Shown piece by piece: positions 10,901-44,933 of a DNA stretch of 64,000 nt (positions are counted from its first letter, which is position 1; every line of letters begins with the position of its first letter). This stretch comes from Ochotona curzoniae. Lineage: Eukaryota; Chordata; Mammalia; Lagomorpha; Ochotonidae. The notes under the pieces are model-generated. The model was given only the letters and a program-made list of their open reading frames with translations, searched no databases and was not told the DNA's origin. Location: contig NW_024465777.1 in NCBI RefSeq assembly GCF_017591425.1, positions 3,472,001 through 3,536,000 on the forward strand. The letters are read 5' to 3'. The position numbers and the translations under genes are program-made.

Positions 10901-11232
10901 TTTTTTTAAAATAGATTTTATTCATTTTTATTGCAAAGTCAGATATACAGAGGAGGAGAGACAAACAGGAAGATCTTTGTCCGATGACCCACTCCCCAAG
11001 AGACCACAATGGTCAGAGCTGTGCTGATCTGAAGCCAGGAGCCAGGAGTTCTTCTGGGTCTCCCACACAGGTGCAGGGTCCCAAGGCTTTGGGCCGTCCT
11101 CAACTGCTCTCCCAGGCCACAGGCAGGGAGCTGGATGGGAAGCAGGGCTGCTGGGATTAGAACTGGAGCCCTAATGGGATCCCAGCACATGCAAGGCAAG
11201 GACTTTAGCTGCTAGGCCACTGCACTGGGCCC
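10901..11232 (-). repeat. CSINE copy
   Basis: Full-length; ends ccactgcactgggcccc. Inverted relative to its neighbour 35 bp away. Confidence 0.9.
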
Positions 11233-11518
11233 CCAAAGTTCTTTATTAAGAGGCCTACACAGAGAATTGAACTGACCAACATTTATCTCTGCACTCTGCC
11301 CAATATACAGAAAAGTTGAGTTTGTATCTAGACAATGATTTCGACAAACTTTTATATTTTCTGAAGGTTCATGGAAACTTCCATAGAAAAGCAAATGGAT
11401 CTGAAACTTTTTCTCAGATAAAAGTGCTTCAGAGTTGGGGGAAAGTGATATACCATGATTCAACACATCACTTTATAAACTGCACAGAGCGTGATCATTG
11501 GTAAGAACTGACAGAATC

Positions 11519-11532
11519 ATGCTCACTTTGAG

Positions 11533-11575
<43 letters not shown>

Positions 11576-11626
11576 GGCCCCTGCGCAAGGATGACACGCA
11601 AATTCGTGAAGCGTTCCATATTTTTT
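11519..11626 (+). ncRNA. U6 snRNA-like copy (probable pseudogene)
   Basis: From 11534 onward the sequence follows U6 snRNA: agcacatatactaaaattgg, then the ACAGAGA box, the catalytic AGC region, gatgacacgcaaattcgtga and a T-run at 11621-11626. The first about 15 nt (5' stem-loop) are degraded, reading tgctcactttgaga where U6 has a stable hairpin. A TATA-like ctttataaac lies at about 11471, too far upstream for a normal U6 promoter, and no proximal element is evident. U6 retrocopies are common in mammals; this one keeps an unusually intact core. Confidence 0.85.
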
Positions 11627-11747
11627 ATAGCCACTTTGAGGTGTATAGCAGCCGGTTCTGTATATAAACAAAAATTGAAATGTCAATGAAGTAGTCACAG
11701 GATGTAGTTAAGAATTTGCATGGTTTTAATATATTGATTACTCAATA

Positions 11748-11990
11748 CCATGTCCAGCTTCCTGCTAATGGCTTGGGAAAGGAGTGGAGAATGGTTCAAG
11801 TCCTTGGGCTCCTACACCCACGTGGGAGACCTAGAGGAAGCTCCTGGCTTTGGATCGGCTTTAGACTGGAACAGCTCTGGCCACTGTGACTATTTGGGGA
11901 ATGAACCAGTGGATTTAAGATCTCTCTCTCTTCCCCCTTTCCTCCCTTTCTCTAACTCTTTCAAGTAAATTAATCTTTGGGAAAAAAAAT
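11748..11990 (+). repeat. CSINE, head-truncated
   Basis: Begins at the tccagcttcctgctaatggc part. Confidence 0.8.
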
Positions 11991-12841
11991 AGCACAGCTG
12001 CATGTCATTCTTTCTTGGTAACCTAGAAATCAAGTATTGTACTTGCCATTTTCATGAAGTGCACATTGATGACGAAATAGATTGGCAACACAGCAGGAGA
12101 GCACGCCTTGTTGTAAACCACAGTCATGACCACGAGTTCAGCTAATGGAATGCAGACAACGGCCATAGTCAGTTTCCAGGAAGCAGTGTTTTCAGCCTGG
12201 TCTGAGGAGAACACAGGTTCTTTCCACCACCAGCCTTTCCCACTCATTACTGACGAAAGGAGCATTTGCCCTCAGGAGGGCTTCCTAGCATGTGCAGCTC
12301 TCAGGGACAGTACAGACACCAAGATCAGGCCCAGGACGCTCCCGTTCTCCTGGGGGAGAGCCTGTGTACTGTGTACAGATCTGCCATTTTGACTTTACCA
12401 AAGTTAGCCCTTCTGAGAAGTAGTCTGTGGCAAATTCAGCAAATGGCTAGCCAGCTGTTGCTGGCAGTGGTTCTCAAGGGTTCCTCATTTGTTTGATGTT
12501 AGTCTACCTCAAACCTTGAAGCATGATTATGTAACACAGTTTTATAGGAACTGGGATTCCCCCCTCCCTTCCCCAACACCCCCCTCCATGGTGGATTCTT
12601 CCACCTTGTTGCATTACCACAGTTCAAACTCCGTTGACATTCTTTCCTTGCAAGCATCTACAAAACATAAGAGTCCAGCATTTTATTGTCCAGATAAGTT
12701 GAAGCATGATTTGATTTAGCTATACCAGCTGCTTTGGCTATAAGAACAGTTCTGTGACTAGCAGAAAAAAATCAATGTTGAGTATTTTTAAAGATATTGT
12801 TGCATTTGTTTTGGCCACTTAGGTTTTTTGTTTTGTTTTTG

Positions 12842-13134
12842 TTTTTTTGAGATTTTATTTTTATTGGAAAGGCAGATTTAGAGAGAGAAAGATCTTCCAT
12901 CTGCTAGTCCACTCCCAAAAAGGCTACAATGGCTAGATCCAAAGCCCTGAGTTTTTCTAGGTCTCCCATGTGAGTGAAGGGCTCTAGGCCTTTGGGCTAT
13001 CTTCCACTGCTTTCTCAGGTCACAGGCAGAGAGCTGGATGTGAAGTGGAGCAGCTGGGACACGAACCAGAACCCTTACGGGATATCAGCACTTGCAGGGC
13101 AAGGATTGAGCCACTGAGCCATCACGCCAGCCCT
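12842..13134 (-). repeat. CSINE copy
   Basis: Full-length; ends catcacgccagccct. Confidence 0.88.
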
Positions 13135-13574
13135 AAGCTTTTCCTCCTTCTAATAGCTTTGTTCTGGCTATAGTACGCAAGTTCATTGTTCTTATTGCAT
13201 ATCCCAAAAAGACTAACAAATCATGCCCATTAGTATAACAGAAACATAAAGATGCTCAGGTGTGCTTCTGAAACTTTTGGCAATCATGTTCTGATACAAA
13301 CAGCAGGATGGGGGAGGGCGGTAAGAGACGGATTGCAGACAGAAAGGTAAGTTAATGCCTTTCCTCTGCCCACTGAAGTTAGTGTTTAGTGTGGCTGGTA
13401 AGCTAGTCTTGGTCATTTAGCAAGCATTTAGAGGTTTCATTCAAACTGCCTGCTCTCCATTCCTTCTCCCTGAGACATTAAACTGTCATGGTCAGCTTTG
13501 ACTTCTGCACTAAGAATGAAATCATATCCCATAACCACTTAAAGATATGTCATGGATTATACTATACAGTTCTG

Positions 13575-13872
13575 TTTTTTTTTAAATTTTTTTTTTTTTT
13601 GAAATTCAGATCAGATTTATGGAGAGGAGAGACAGAAAAATTTCCCATTTGCTGATTCATTCCCCAAAATGGCTGGAGCTGAGCCAGTCTGAAGCCAAGA
13701 GCCAAGAGCTTTTTCCTGGTCTCCCACACAGGTGCAGGGTCCCAAGGTTTTGGGCCATCCTCCACTGCAATCCCTGGTCATAAGCAGGGAGCTGGATGGC
13801 AAAAGGAATATAGGGAACACGAACCAGCACTTGGAGGTGGAAGATTGGTCAACTCAGCCTTCGCGCCGGCTA
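13575..13872 (-). repeat. CSINE copy
   Basis: Full-length, long T-run; ends cgcgccggc. Confidence 0.85.
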
Positions 13873-13874
13873 GT

Positions 13875-15062
13875 TTTATCTTTTAGTTAGCTTGGAAAGT
13901 CCCCTCCAAAAACGCAGACTTCAAAACAGCAAAGGAAACATAAGTACCGCTGTTCCCCAGGCTACCCACAGAGCCTGGCTAAACGCCAACCTAAGAGCAA
14001 ACAGCCCCTCACTTAACCACACAGGAGCCGCTATCCTCACATCAAGTGAAAGGGACTCAGCTCTGAGACCTCATGAACTCTCCCTCCACCAGCTCGGTTC
14101 CTTGGGTAAGCCACGCGCCCAAGTGGCGCCCGGGCGAGATCTCATGCCTCTGCCATCCCCTAGCGCAGCACCTGCCAGCGCACAGACCCGGAAGTGCGTG
14201 TACTTCCTGCAACGGGAGGTCCAGAATAGGACCTTGACCCTGCTCCCCAGCCGACCACGACCCCCCCGGGCAACCAGAGATACGATGGACCGCTTCTCTA
14301 AGAGGGGAGAACTGGGCCCCGAGTCCTTCCGGGAGCTAAGACGCGGCTGCTTTCTGCTTCTCAGCTTCCTTTCTTCTTGGAAGAGGGTTGCTTCCTGAAA
14401 TTGCAGACGGTCCCTCAGCCAGGGGCTGTCCACACAGGTGAGCTTCCCCGGGAAGGTCCAGAGACAAGCCTGACAGAAGGGACTGCTTGCTTCCAGCGGC
14501 TGGACACCAGGGGGATGCCATCATGGTTCTACAACGGACTGGGAGGCTCTCGGTGCCCTCAATGTCGGCAAGTGCCCAGGGTGAGAAGCCCTACCCTAAA
14601 GGGAACGCCGAAGAAAGGCGGCTGCAAGCTACCACGCCCCACAGGACCGAGCCAGCCCGGGTCGGTGAGGCACCGCAGCGGAACAGGCTGGGTTACGCCC
14701 GGGGAAAACAAAGAAGACAAAAATGTGGAGTGTGCGTGGCTGGGAGGCCGCAGAGCCGGACCCCGCGCGTCAGCTGCGACGATCCACACCTGAGCAGCTG
14801 CGGACCGAGCCTCGCACTACAAGGCTGAGCACCTCACTTAAGGCGGCTACAAAGGCCCAAAGAGCAACTCCTCCTCGAAACATCAGAGAAAAGCGCGACC
14901 TCGGCTCCCAGACTCTCACGCCGAGTCCTCAAACCCATCACTGCCCGTGTCCACCGGACCGACGCGACAGCTCAGAGCATGCGCGGAACCGTGGGCGCGA
15001 TGGGCGTGGCCCCTCTCGGCATCGCGCTGGCCCGGTTCCCGGCCTCGCGCATGCGCGACGGA
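13875..15062. other. GC-rich region upstream of TMEM50A
   Basis: GC content and CpG rise steadily toward the TMEM50A promoter. Open frames of 100-170 codons (13892-14398, 14377-14793) exist but show no recognisable domain. A donor-like cacacag|gtgagc at about 14436 hints at an upstream or alternative exon without proving one. Confidence 0.35.
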
Positions 15063-36500
<21,438 letters not shown>

Positions 36501-36621
36501 GGCTGAGTCAGTGTGCTTGTTCCGTCCAGGGGCCAAAACTGCAGTGTGAGAGTACGCAGTAGGCGTTGATGGAGACGTGGCCTCTCTGTGCCTAGTGGTG
36601 TATGTTGGACTTCTTGTCTGT

Positions 36622-37195
36622 GTTTGAAAGAGTTACAGAGGGAGAGACGGCGAGGTGGTCCCTCTGCAGGTTCACTCCTCAGATGGCTACAAAGACCAGG
36701 GTTGATCCCGGCCAGAGCCGGAAGTCTGACATTCCATCCAGGTCTCACATGGGTGAAGGGGCCCAAGTACTCAGGCTGCCCTCTGCTGCTTTCGCAGCTA
36801 CAACAGCAGGGAGATGAGTTATAGGCAGTGGAGTAGTTGGGGCTCGAATCAGTGCTCATACAGGTTGCTGCAAATGGCAGCTTAAATTACCATACTGCAA
36901 TGCCTCTTTTTAGAATTTTTGAATATTTGAAAGGCAGAGTTACAGAGAGAATCTGCCATCCACTGATTCACTCCCCAAATGGCCACAACTGCCAGAGCCA
37001 AATGCATCTAGAGCTGGGAGCCAGGCGCTTCTTCCAGTTCTCCCAACATGGGTGCAGGGCCCAAGTACTCTTCTGCTTTCCCAGGCACAGAGATCTATCA
37101 GAGTGGAGCAGCCAGGACACAAACCGGTTTCCATACAGGATCTAGTGCCAAAGGCAGACAATGCATGTGCTGCATCTCTGTACCAGTCCTGGGCT
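36622..37195 (-). repeat. Two CSINEs in tandem
   Basis: Copies at 36622-36905 and 36908-37195, starting about 145 bp after the TMEM50A poly(A) signal. Confidence 0.75.
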
Positions 37196-38807
37196 CTTTT
37201 TTTTTTTTTTTTACAGTTTGTAAAATAATGTTAATATTGATTACATGAATAAGGAGTTGCAGACCCATGCAGTCCTTTGAGTAGGGTGGAGAGGACTGGC
37301 GTTGGGGGAAATGTGGGTGTGCATCTTGTCTCCTGTGTCCAGGCAGTAGAGAGACAGAAGGAAACGCTGCTCCTTGCTGTAAAACTACATCAGTGCTCAG
37401 GGTCAGAGATGTCGCCTTGGAGACCCCAGCGTGGGGAAGAATGTTCTGAGGGTGTTAACTGAGTGGTCTTGATTGTTCTGAGAAGCTGTCACCTTCGTTA
37501 CACCAGAGATGAGAAATTCTTCCTAAGGCCTGTTGGTTCTGGTCTACCTCAATGTAGCACAGACCTGGGTGCTTGCTGCAAAGCCTGACCAGGAGTGTTG
37601 TTCAGTCCGTCCTGCTTTCCAGCTTCTGATGAGGTACTCGAAGTCTTGTGTTGGCATAGGTGAGCTCTCTGTCTTTCGTGTTCATCTGGCTACACTCTGT
37701 GTTTGAATGGAAGTCGGCAACCAAGGTGGACCAGTCCTGCAACATGTGCGCCAGGTTCATGTAATTGCCCTCACATCGGAGCTTGAAAGCAGCCATCCCG
37801 TGTGGGAACCCCCTAAGAAACCTTGCCTGGGAGGTCCTCGGGCCTGGCTCTTGTGTGTGCCAGTTGATGCAGGACAAAGTTTGTTCTTGCAGCTGCATAG
37901 TCAGTTCTGCCCCCAGCCCCAGCTCTCATGCAAGCTAACTCCTTATTTTAAAAAAGTGGTGTTTTTTTTTTTTTTTTTAACAAAATTCTTTCTCATACTT
38001 TATGCAGTGTTAACAAAAAACCTATAAACATTTCAGCCTTAGTTGCATTTCAGGGCCTTGTGAGTGGCAATGTTGGAAGAGAGAAGCCCACGACCCAAGG
38101 ACCAGATCCTCTGGCCCCGTTGGGGGGATCTCTTCCAGGAACCAACAGTCATTGTGTGCCCACCACTGGGGCAAAGAGGAGAAGGCTGAGAATGAGACAG
38201 GAGTCACCTGTGTCATGCTTGGGTGCCAATTTGTCATTCTCATAATAATTGGATTCCATGTTTCGTTGTATTTCTGCCCTGACCAGTCACTAAGCTTGAT
38301 GGAGCAGTAAGCTCAATCATAAATGCAAACAGTTATGTTCCACCGGCCCCAATCTCAGTAAAACGGAGTCCTACTTTTCAGAACTACAGCTTGAAATGTC
38401 CTGGTGAAGTAAGTGCGCCACGAGCGGCCCTGGATGGTGCACAGAGCGAGCATGTCTCGTGGCTCCCCATGGGGCTCTCTTCACATCAGCCACGTTGGCT
38501 TGCTGCGCTTCGAATATTGTCCAGGTACCAGGACATGACCCAAGAACTGGAGAAGGTTGCTGTCACTTTCATCATTTCACATATAGCCACAGACAGAGCA
38601 CTGGAGAAGATCTTTGAAGGTTTCCCCACCCTTTACACATGAGGGACCCAACAACATGGAAATGGAAATGATCTCAGAGTCAGAAAACTAATTTTCTAAT
38701 CCCAAGGTGACCCCTCCCCACTCTGCACATGACCAGATCCTCAAGCCACAGAATGATTCAGACTGCTCAGGAAATGCCCTGGTCTCATAAGACTGCCAAT
38801 AAACATG

Positions 38808-39090
38808 GCATCAGGAAGCTGGTGTCCACTGCACCAACAGCATCCCATAAAAGGACTGGTTCAAGTCCCAGTCGCTCTACTTGAGATCCAGCTTTTGTTA
38901 ATGTGCCTGGAAAAGTGGTAGAAGATGGCCCAAGCATATAGTCATCTGTCTCCTTTATGAGAGAATCAGATGGCTTCCTGGTTCCTAACTCAGGCACAGA
39001 GTAGGGGGTAAGCCAACAGATGGAAGATCCTCTTTCTCCCACCTCATTCCTTCTGAGTTGCATATCAAATAAAACAAATCTTTAAAATGG
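38808..39090 (+). repeat. Old CSINE
   Basis: Diverged body; tail aaataaaacaaatctttaaa. Confidence 0.65.
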
Positions 39091-39217
39091 GTGTTACATT
39101 TTGATGTCTGTAAGAACTAACTTCAACGGAGTCCTTAATTTTCCTGTTTCCGTTTATTGTATTGCTGAAGCAGGCAAGAGGTGATTAGGGGATACACTTT
39201 CATAAGCATGAGAAAGG

Positions 39218-39540
39218 GGCCCAGTGTGATGGCCCAGTGGATAATCCTCACCTGGGAAGTGTCAGGATCCCACATGGGGTAGAATTTGTGTCCCAAATGT
39301 TCCACTTCCCATCCAGCTCCCTACTTGTGGCCTGGGAAAGCAATAGAGGATGGGCCAAAGCCGTGTGACTCTGCACCCTCTTGGGAGACCAAGAAGAAGC
39401 TCCTGACTCCTGACTTCAGATCAGCTCAGCTCTGGCCATTGTGGCCACTTGGGAAGAGAACCAATAGATGAAAGATCCTTCTGTCTTATCTCTGTAAACT
39501 TCCCTTTCCAATAAAAATAAATAAATCTTTAAAAATTTTT
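39218..39540 (+). repeat. CSINE copy
   Basis: Full-length, just beyond the RH poly(A) site. Confidence 0.88.
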
Positions 39541-39654
39541 TTAAAACATGAAAAAGAATCTAGGTGTCATGAATAAAATGGAACCAAAATCTTAATTATG
39601 TCAAGAGCTAAGAAAATAATGATCTTTAAGGAACCCAGAAGTATTAAATTAGCA

Positions 39655-39851
39655 CTAAAACACATCCTTCACATTTTATTTTTAAATAGTATACTGACAC
39701 TTGACCCGATTTCATCACACAGAAGGACACGTTGCTACGACGAGTGCGGTGAGCAAACCGAGATGGGCAGCGTGGGAGGAAGGTGTCAGGCCTGCAGACA
39801 GCTCGTTTGTGTGGACACGTTTGCTTAAAATCCAACGGCCAAATGAGGAAA
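39655..39851 (-). CDS. RHCE: RH exon 10: last 8 codons, stop and 3' UTR
   Basis: Acceptor ggtttacag, then FPHLAVGF and TAA (39825-39827). Minus-strand AATAAA lies at 39675-39680, followed by a GT-rich stretch, so the 3' UTR is about 160 nt. The UTR is short and free of SINEs. Confidence 0.9.
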
Positions 39852-42800
39852 CTGTAAACCAGAGCAAACACTCATGTTACACATGAACCATTAGACCAGG
39901 ACTGTTCAGAGCCTCCCACAAAACTAACGTCCATGTCTCTAGGAGGACCTGCTGCGGCGGGCAACCTTTCTCCTGCCGAGGCCACTTGGCTGTTGATAAC
40001 ACCCTTCACGGGCCACACAGTGCTGTCTGCTGCAAAGTGAGCCCGCTACAGGTGTGCTGGGTTTTTGTTTTAGATGTGCTGAATTTTGTACTTTGCCCCG
40101 CAGCTGCCCACCACTGCCCTAGAGATTCCTACACAGAGACTGAATTAGAAAAGACTCGAGGCCGACTTTCTTTTGCTAGTTAAATACCTCCAGGGACAAG
40201 GGGACATACCATTCCCAACACACATAGCTCACAAACAGTTGAAATGATTTGAGATGTGTAGCACAGCCCCCCCCCCCCCACTTAAATGAGTTAAATTCTC
40301 AGCAGAAGCATTAAGGGGAACTTTTTCTTTGCTTCCTGCCAGTCTTTCCGAGTGTTTGAAGAGAGTTGCCTAGCCCTCTGCAAGTCTCTGCTCCTGGTTC
40401 TTGGCTGTGCTGTGTTCTGGCTCTACCACATGTGCAGTAACCCAGGACCAGAGCTGTGGAGCTGGGAACCAGAGTAGCCAACAGGCAGGGCTGTTTTCTG
40501 TGAATCAGTCGATGTGAGCTCTTTCAAACCCTTGGCAAGAACAGTTATTGCTGGTTTCTTACTTGATTTGTTTTGAGAGCAAGCTCTCGCCGCTGTGTTG
40601 CTCCACTACTGTGTGCAACAACCAGGACGAGGCTGGGCTAAAGCTGGTTGCTGGGAGCTCAGGCTTGTCTCCCCCATGGGTGGCAGGAACCCCAATACAG
40701 CCAGGAGTCAAGGCTGTGTGTTGAACCCCGACACTCAGATTTGGGACACAGACATCTTAAGCACTTGACTAACGGTCTATCCCTAGAGCTGATATTACTT
40801 CCTCCTTTCATAGACTAAGTGCTGCGAGGCGGGTCACAGAGCTAGAGGTGGAGGAGTCTGAGCACACTTTAGAACTGGATCCCATTTTACAGATGAAGAA
40901 ACAATTCCAGAAACACGGGAACCTGTCTGAGGTCAGGGGCTGGCTAGGATAGAGATTCAAGTCTGCCTTCCAGAACAATGCTTTTCCACTGAGAATTGGC
41001 AGGCTTCTTACCACTTAAGCTGAAACCCCAACTCTTCTCACTTTGGTTCCATAAGCATTGACTGAACCCTTATCAGAGGTCTAAAACATTCATTTAAACC
41101 AGAAACACATTACTGGTGTTGTGGCACAGCATGTTAAGCAGCCATTAGGATCATCCCTTATCAGAGCACCCGTTCCAGTCCTAGCTGCGCTGCAGCCAAT
41201 CCAGCTCCCTGTTTTACCTGGGAAAACAGCAGAGGGTGGCCTTAGTGCCTGGACCTCTGCTACCCAAGTGAGAGGCCTGGATGGAGCTCCAGGCTCCTGG
41301 CTTCAACTTGGCCCAGCTCCAGACATCGGGATCATTTGGGAAATAAACCAGCAGGTGGAAGATTTTCTCTTTCATGCCCTTCCTGCCTCCTTCTACCTCT
41401 CCCCTACACTCTGCCTTTCAAATAAGTAAACATTTTTTAAAAATCAGCAGCAAGGGTGGTAGCAATATAGCAAGGGTAGCTTTATATATATACATATATA
41501 TGTAAATATATATTATAATGTATATGTGTATTAGATAAATCAGCAAGAAGAACTCATAACACTTTCTGGTTTTTGCCAAATGGTAGTAGATGTTATGGCT
41601 GCTTTGAGCTCATTCTCCCTCATACACACTCATTCTCTCTCTCCTCTTTGCCTATCAAATAAATGATTTTTTTTTCTAAATAAAGCATATGGGAGGGTGT
41701 AAGTGAGCTTTACGCCATAATGAGGGACTTAAGCCCCTGCAGATTTTGGTGTCACAAGGGAACCCGAAACTCTTATATACCAAGAAACAACTGGACTCAG
41801 AACATTAGACTTGCAAAAAATCCCTTTCTTGACTTTAGAAAAATTCATTGTAGATTTTTTTTTTTAAAACAATGTCAAGCATTTGGTCTAGTAATTAAGC
41901 CGCTGGTTGGGAAACACACATCCTATAAACAGAGTGCCTGGGTCTGAGAGCCTGGGTTCCAGCTATCGCAGACCTGGGCGGCAGCAGGTAAGGGTTCACA
42001 TAGTTGAGTCACCATGACTTGGGTGGGAGGTCTGCGCTAAGCTCCCAGCTCTAACCACTGAGAGCATCTGGAAAATGAATCAGCCTGTGGGAGAGCACGG
42101 GATCTATACATGCATGTGTTTGTCTTTCAAATTAAAAAATTTTCAATGTCATGTTTGTGAGTCCTTGTGCTTTGCAAAGTACAAGATAAAATCTGTGGTT
42201 TATTAACTAAAGACATGAAGAAAGTAGTTTATTCTCTTAATGAAGACACAAGATACTTGAAAACTATTATAAACTCAAATTCTGTAAATGAGTATGTGAG
42301 GACCATTATACACTATCATGGGGGTCTTCAAAAAACTCAGGGAAATGAATAGACTATGCATGGATTTACATTTTTTGCACCAAGATGAATACCTTTAAGT
42401 CCATCTTTCATAAACCGTTTGAAGCCTCCACACACACAGAGACGGGGGTTAACATCTCCAACTCCTTGGGACCCCCAATACTGTGTTGCATTTACATGTG
42501 TCTCCCCAGCTCTTTTACACAGCATGTGTCACAGGTTAGCCAGCACATTTAGTGGGATCGATTAGTGGGTGAAGCAATGCATTTCAATAAACTGTCCAAA
42601 GAGAGACAGTGCCCCTTGGGAACTGAAAGTCTCCCAACCCTGGCAATGCCACCTGGCTAGTTGTTTATTCTTTTCCTATGATGTATCTTATTGCGGTCAG
42701 ATTAAGCCACTGTCCGTGATGCTGGCATCCCATATGGTGCCAGTTTAAGTCCTGGCTGCTGTATTTTCAATCAGTTCCCCACTCATGCACCTAAGAAAGC

Positions 42801-44890
42801 AGCAAGAAGATGGTCCAACTGTACGAGCCCCTGCCACTCACATGGGGGACCAGATGGAGCTTCAGGATCTTAGATATCTTATTTGTTTAAAAGAAACAGA
42901 ATGAGAGAGAGTGCTTCCATCTGATGATTCACTCTTCAAATGGCTGCAGCATCCAGGCTGGACCAGGTTGAAGCCAAGAGCTGGGAACTCTATCTATTCT
43001 CCCATGTGGATGCAAGGGCCTTCAAATATTTGGGTCATCTTCTGCCACTTTCCCAGCTACATTAGCAGAAAGTAGAGCAGGCAGGACTTGAATCAGCACT
43101 GATGATGGGATGTCAGAGGTGGCGGCTTCATTCACTGTACCATAATGCTGGCCATGGGCTAGCTTTAACATTCCTTCCAGTCCTGGTAGTCTAGGAAATG
43201 TAATCTGGGTGTTCCACAGCATTTGAATACCTTGTTCAGTGTTTCACACACACACATGATAAACCCAGCTCCTGGATTTATCAGTTGCAAATTTCAATCC
43301 TTGCCCCTTTAACAGGTGTTTGGCATTCCAAAGCAAGCTGGCATCTGTACACTGCTGGATAAACGGGTCTATTCAGCTGCATGGAAAGAAAGCAGAAGAT
43401 TGCCGGGGGTGGAGGAGGATGGTGTAGCTGCCAGAGCACATTCAGATGTGGGGTGTCCTGGGGGGTCAAACGCACATCGTCTTCCCCTTCATGTCTGAGC
43501 ACTGTCGTTTTGGACAGCTTAACCTCCGCAGGCCTCAAGCTGCTCATCTTTGAGAACAGGATAGTTACTCTTAGGCAAGACTGTTGAGAGGCTAGAATCA
43601 GGTGTGTTGAAAAATCAGAAACAACAGGCTTGCCATGGGAGGGCTGTTCTGCTCTCATGTTCCTTCAGGGTAGATGACACCCCTAGCAAGAAACTTCCAG
43701 CAATCCTGTGGGTTGGGGGTTGCATTTTATGGAGTATTGGTGCCAACAGTATTGCCTCATTTGATCCTCCAAATGATCTGGTGAGGTAAAACAAAGACTG
43801 CTGCTGGGAGAGGTCCAGGAACCCACTCACATCCTATACTGCAGACAGTGCTGGAATCAGACATCCATTCCACCTCACTGACAAAGCGGCTGGGGACAGA
43901 TTGGGTGTGGGGGATTCCCAGATTTCTCTCTGTTATTCAGTAAATATTTATCACAACTCACTTGGTTGAGCTGGGTCCCGATATGGTAATCCACATTGGT
44001 TAGCTTAGTGCTTAGGATCTAATAGTTGCCCAATTAATACTCATGGAATGAACACATGGCTTCATCCACTTCTCTAGTTTCTCTGTTCAGCTAGAGGAGC
44101 AAGAATGCTTGCAAAGGACTAGAAGTGCTGGGCTGCCAGGAGCCAGAAGCTGGTGGCAGGGAAGGCAGGTTATACACAGCACAGGTAACTTTCTAGCAGC
44201 CAGACTACTAATGCCACTTATAATCATGGAAAATACAATCTGGAATGCCAGGAAGTAGGTCAGTGGTTGCCTGGGGATGGGACTGAGTGGGGGTGGTGAG
44301 GGAACTGCTTCAAAGGGACACCAAGAAAGATTTGGGATGATGGCTGTGATTCTTGTCTCGGTTGCAAAGCTGTCCTGGTGGTATATAAATCTGTAAGCGT
44401 ATCTTTGAATATGTTGAGCTCATTGCACATGGATGTTGGCTCATTAATGCTGTGAGAGCAGAACAGGAAGAGGAATGGCAGGTTGTCTGGAGGGTCCCTC
44501 TATTCTTGGCCCCTGTGGACCCATAAGGCTGGTTCTCCATCCCCCTTAGTGATCCATACCTAGGGTGCCAGGTGCCCAAAGGACTGGGCTGGAATTCAAA
44601 GGGTTGGGGTCCTAGCTTGTCTCTGCCACCCTCAAAGCGTGACACTGGACAACAGTCTGGTCTCTGCTAGTCTGACTTCCCTTTTTTGGCCAGCGTCCTC
44701 CCAGCGCCAACCTGAGGGCCAGGGAAGGTGACACCCATCACCAAAAAGGATAGTGGGGTGACAGCGAGTGAGCCAGTCATGATGGCACACAAACAGTGCA
44801 ACAGACCACAAACCAACACATACACAGCAATGTACACACATACCAACACACACAGATGCATACACCAATACATTCACCAACACCCTCTAC

Positions 44891-44933
<43 letters not shown>

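Larger units (their letters stand above)
11627..13573. other. Intergenic stretch with two SINEs only
   Basis: Apart from SINEs at 11748-11990 and 12842-13134 nothing is recognised. The part 12000-12840 is unique sequence with short, unconvincing open frames. Confidence 0.5.
36501..39654. other. Tail-to-tail spacer between TMEM50A and RH
   Basis: The spacer holds SINEs at 36622-36905, 36908-37195, 38808-39090 and 39218-39540. The piece 37200-38805 is unique sequence with a 98-codon minus-strand open frame (37602-37898) that I do not recognise. No promoter or RNA gene is visible. Confidence 0.55.

Noticed and set aside
13892..14793. Overlapping open frames upstream of TMEM50A
   Set aside because: GC-rich sequence yields long frames by chance. 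No domain or conservation visible; one donor-like site is not enough to call a gene.
37602..37898. 98-codon minus-strand open frame in the TMEM50A-RH spacer
   Set aside because: It shows faint coiled-coil character only; no splice sites, poly(A) signal or confident homology.
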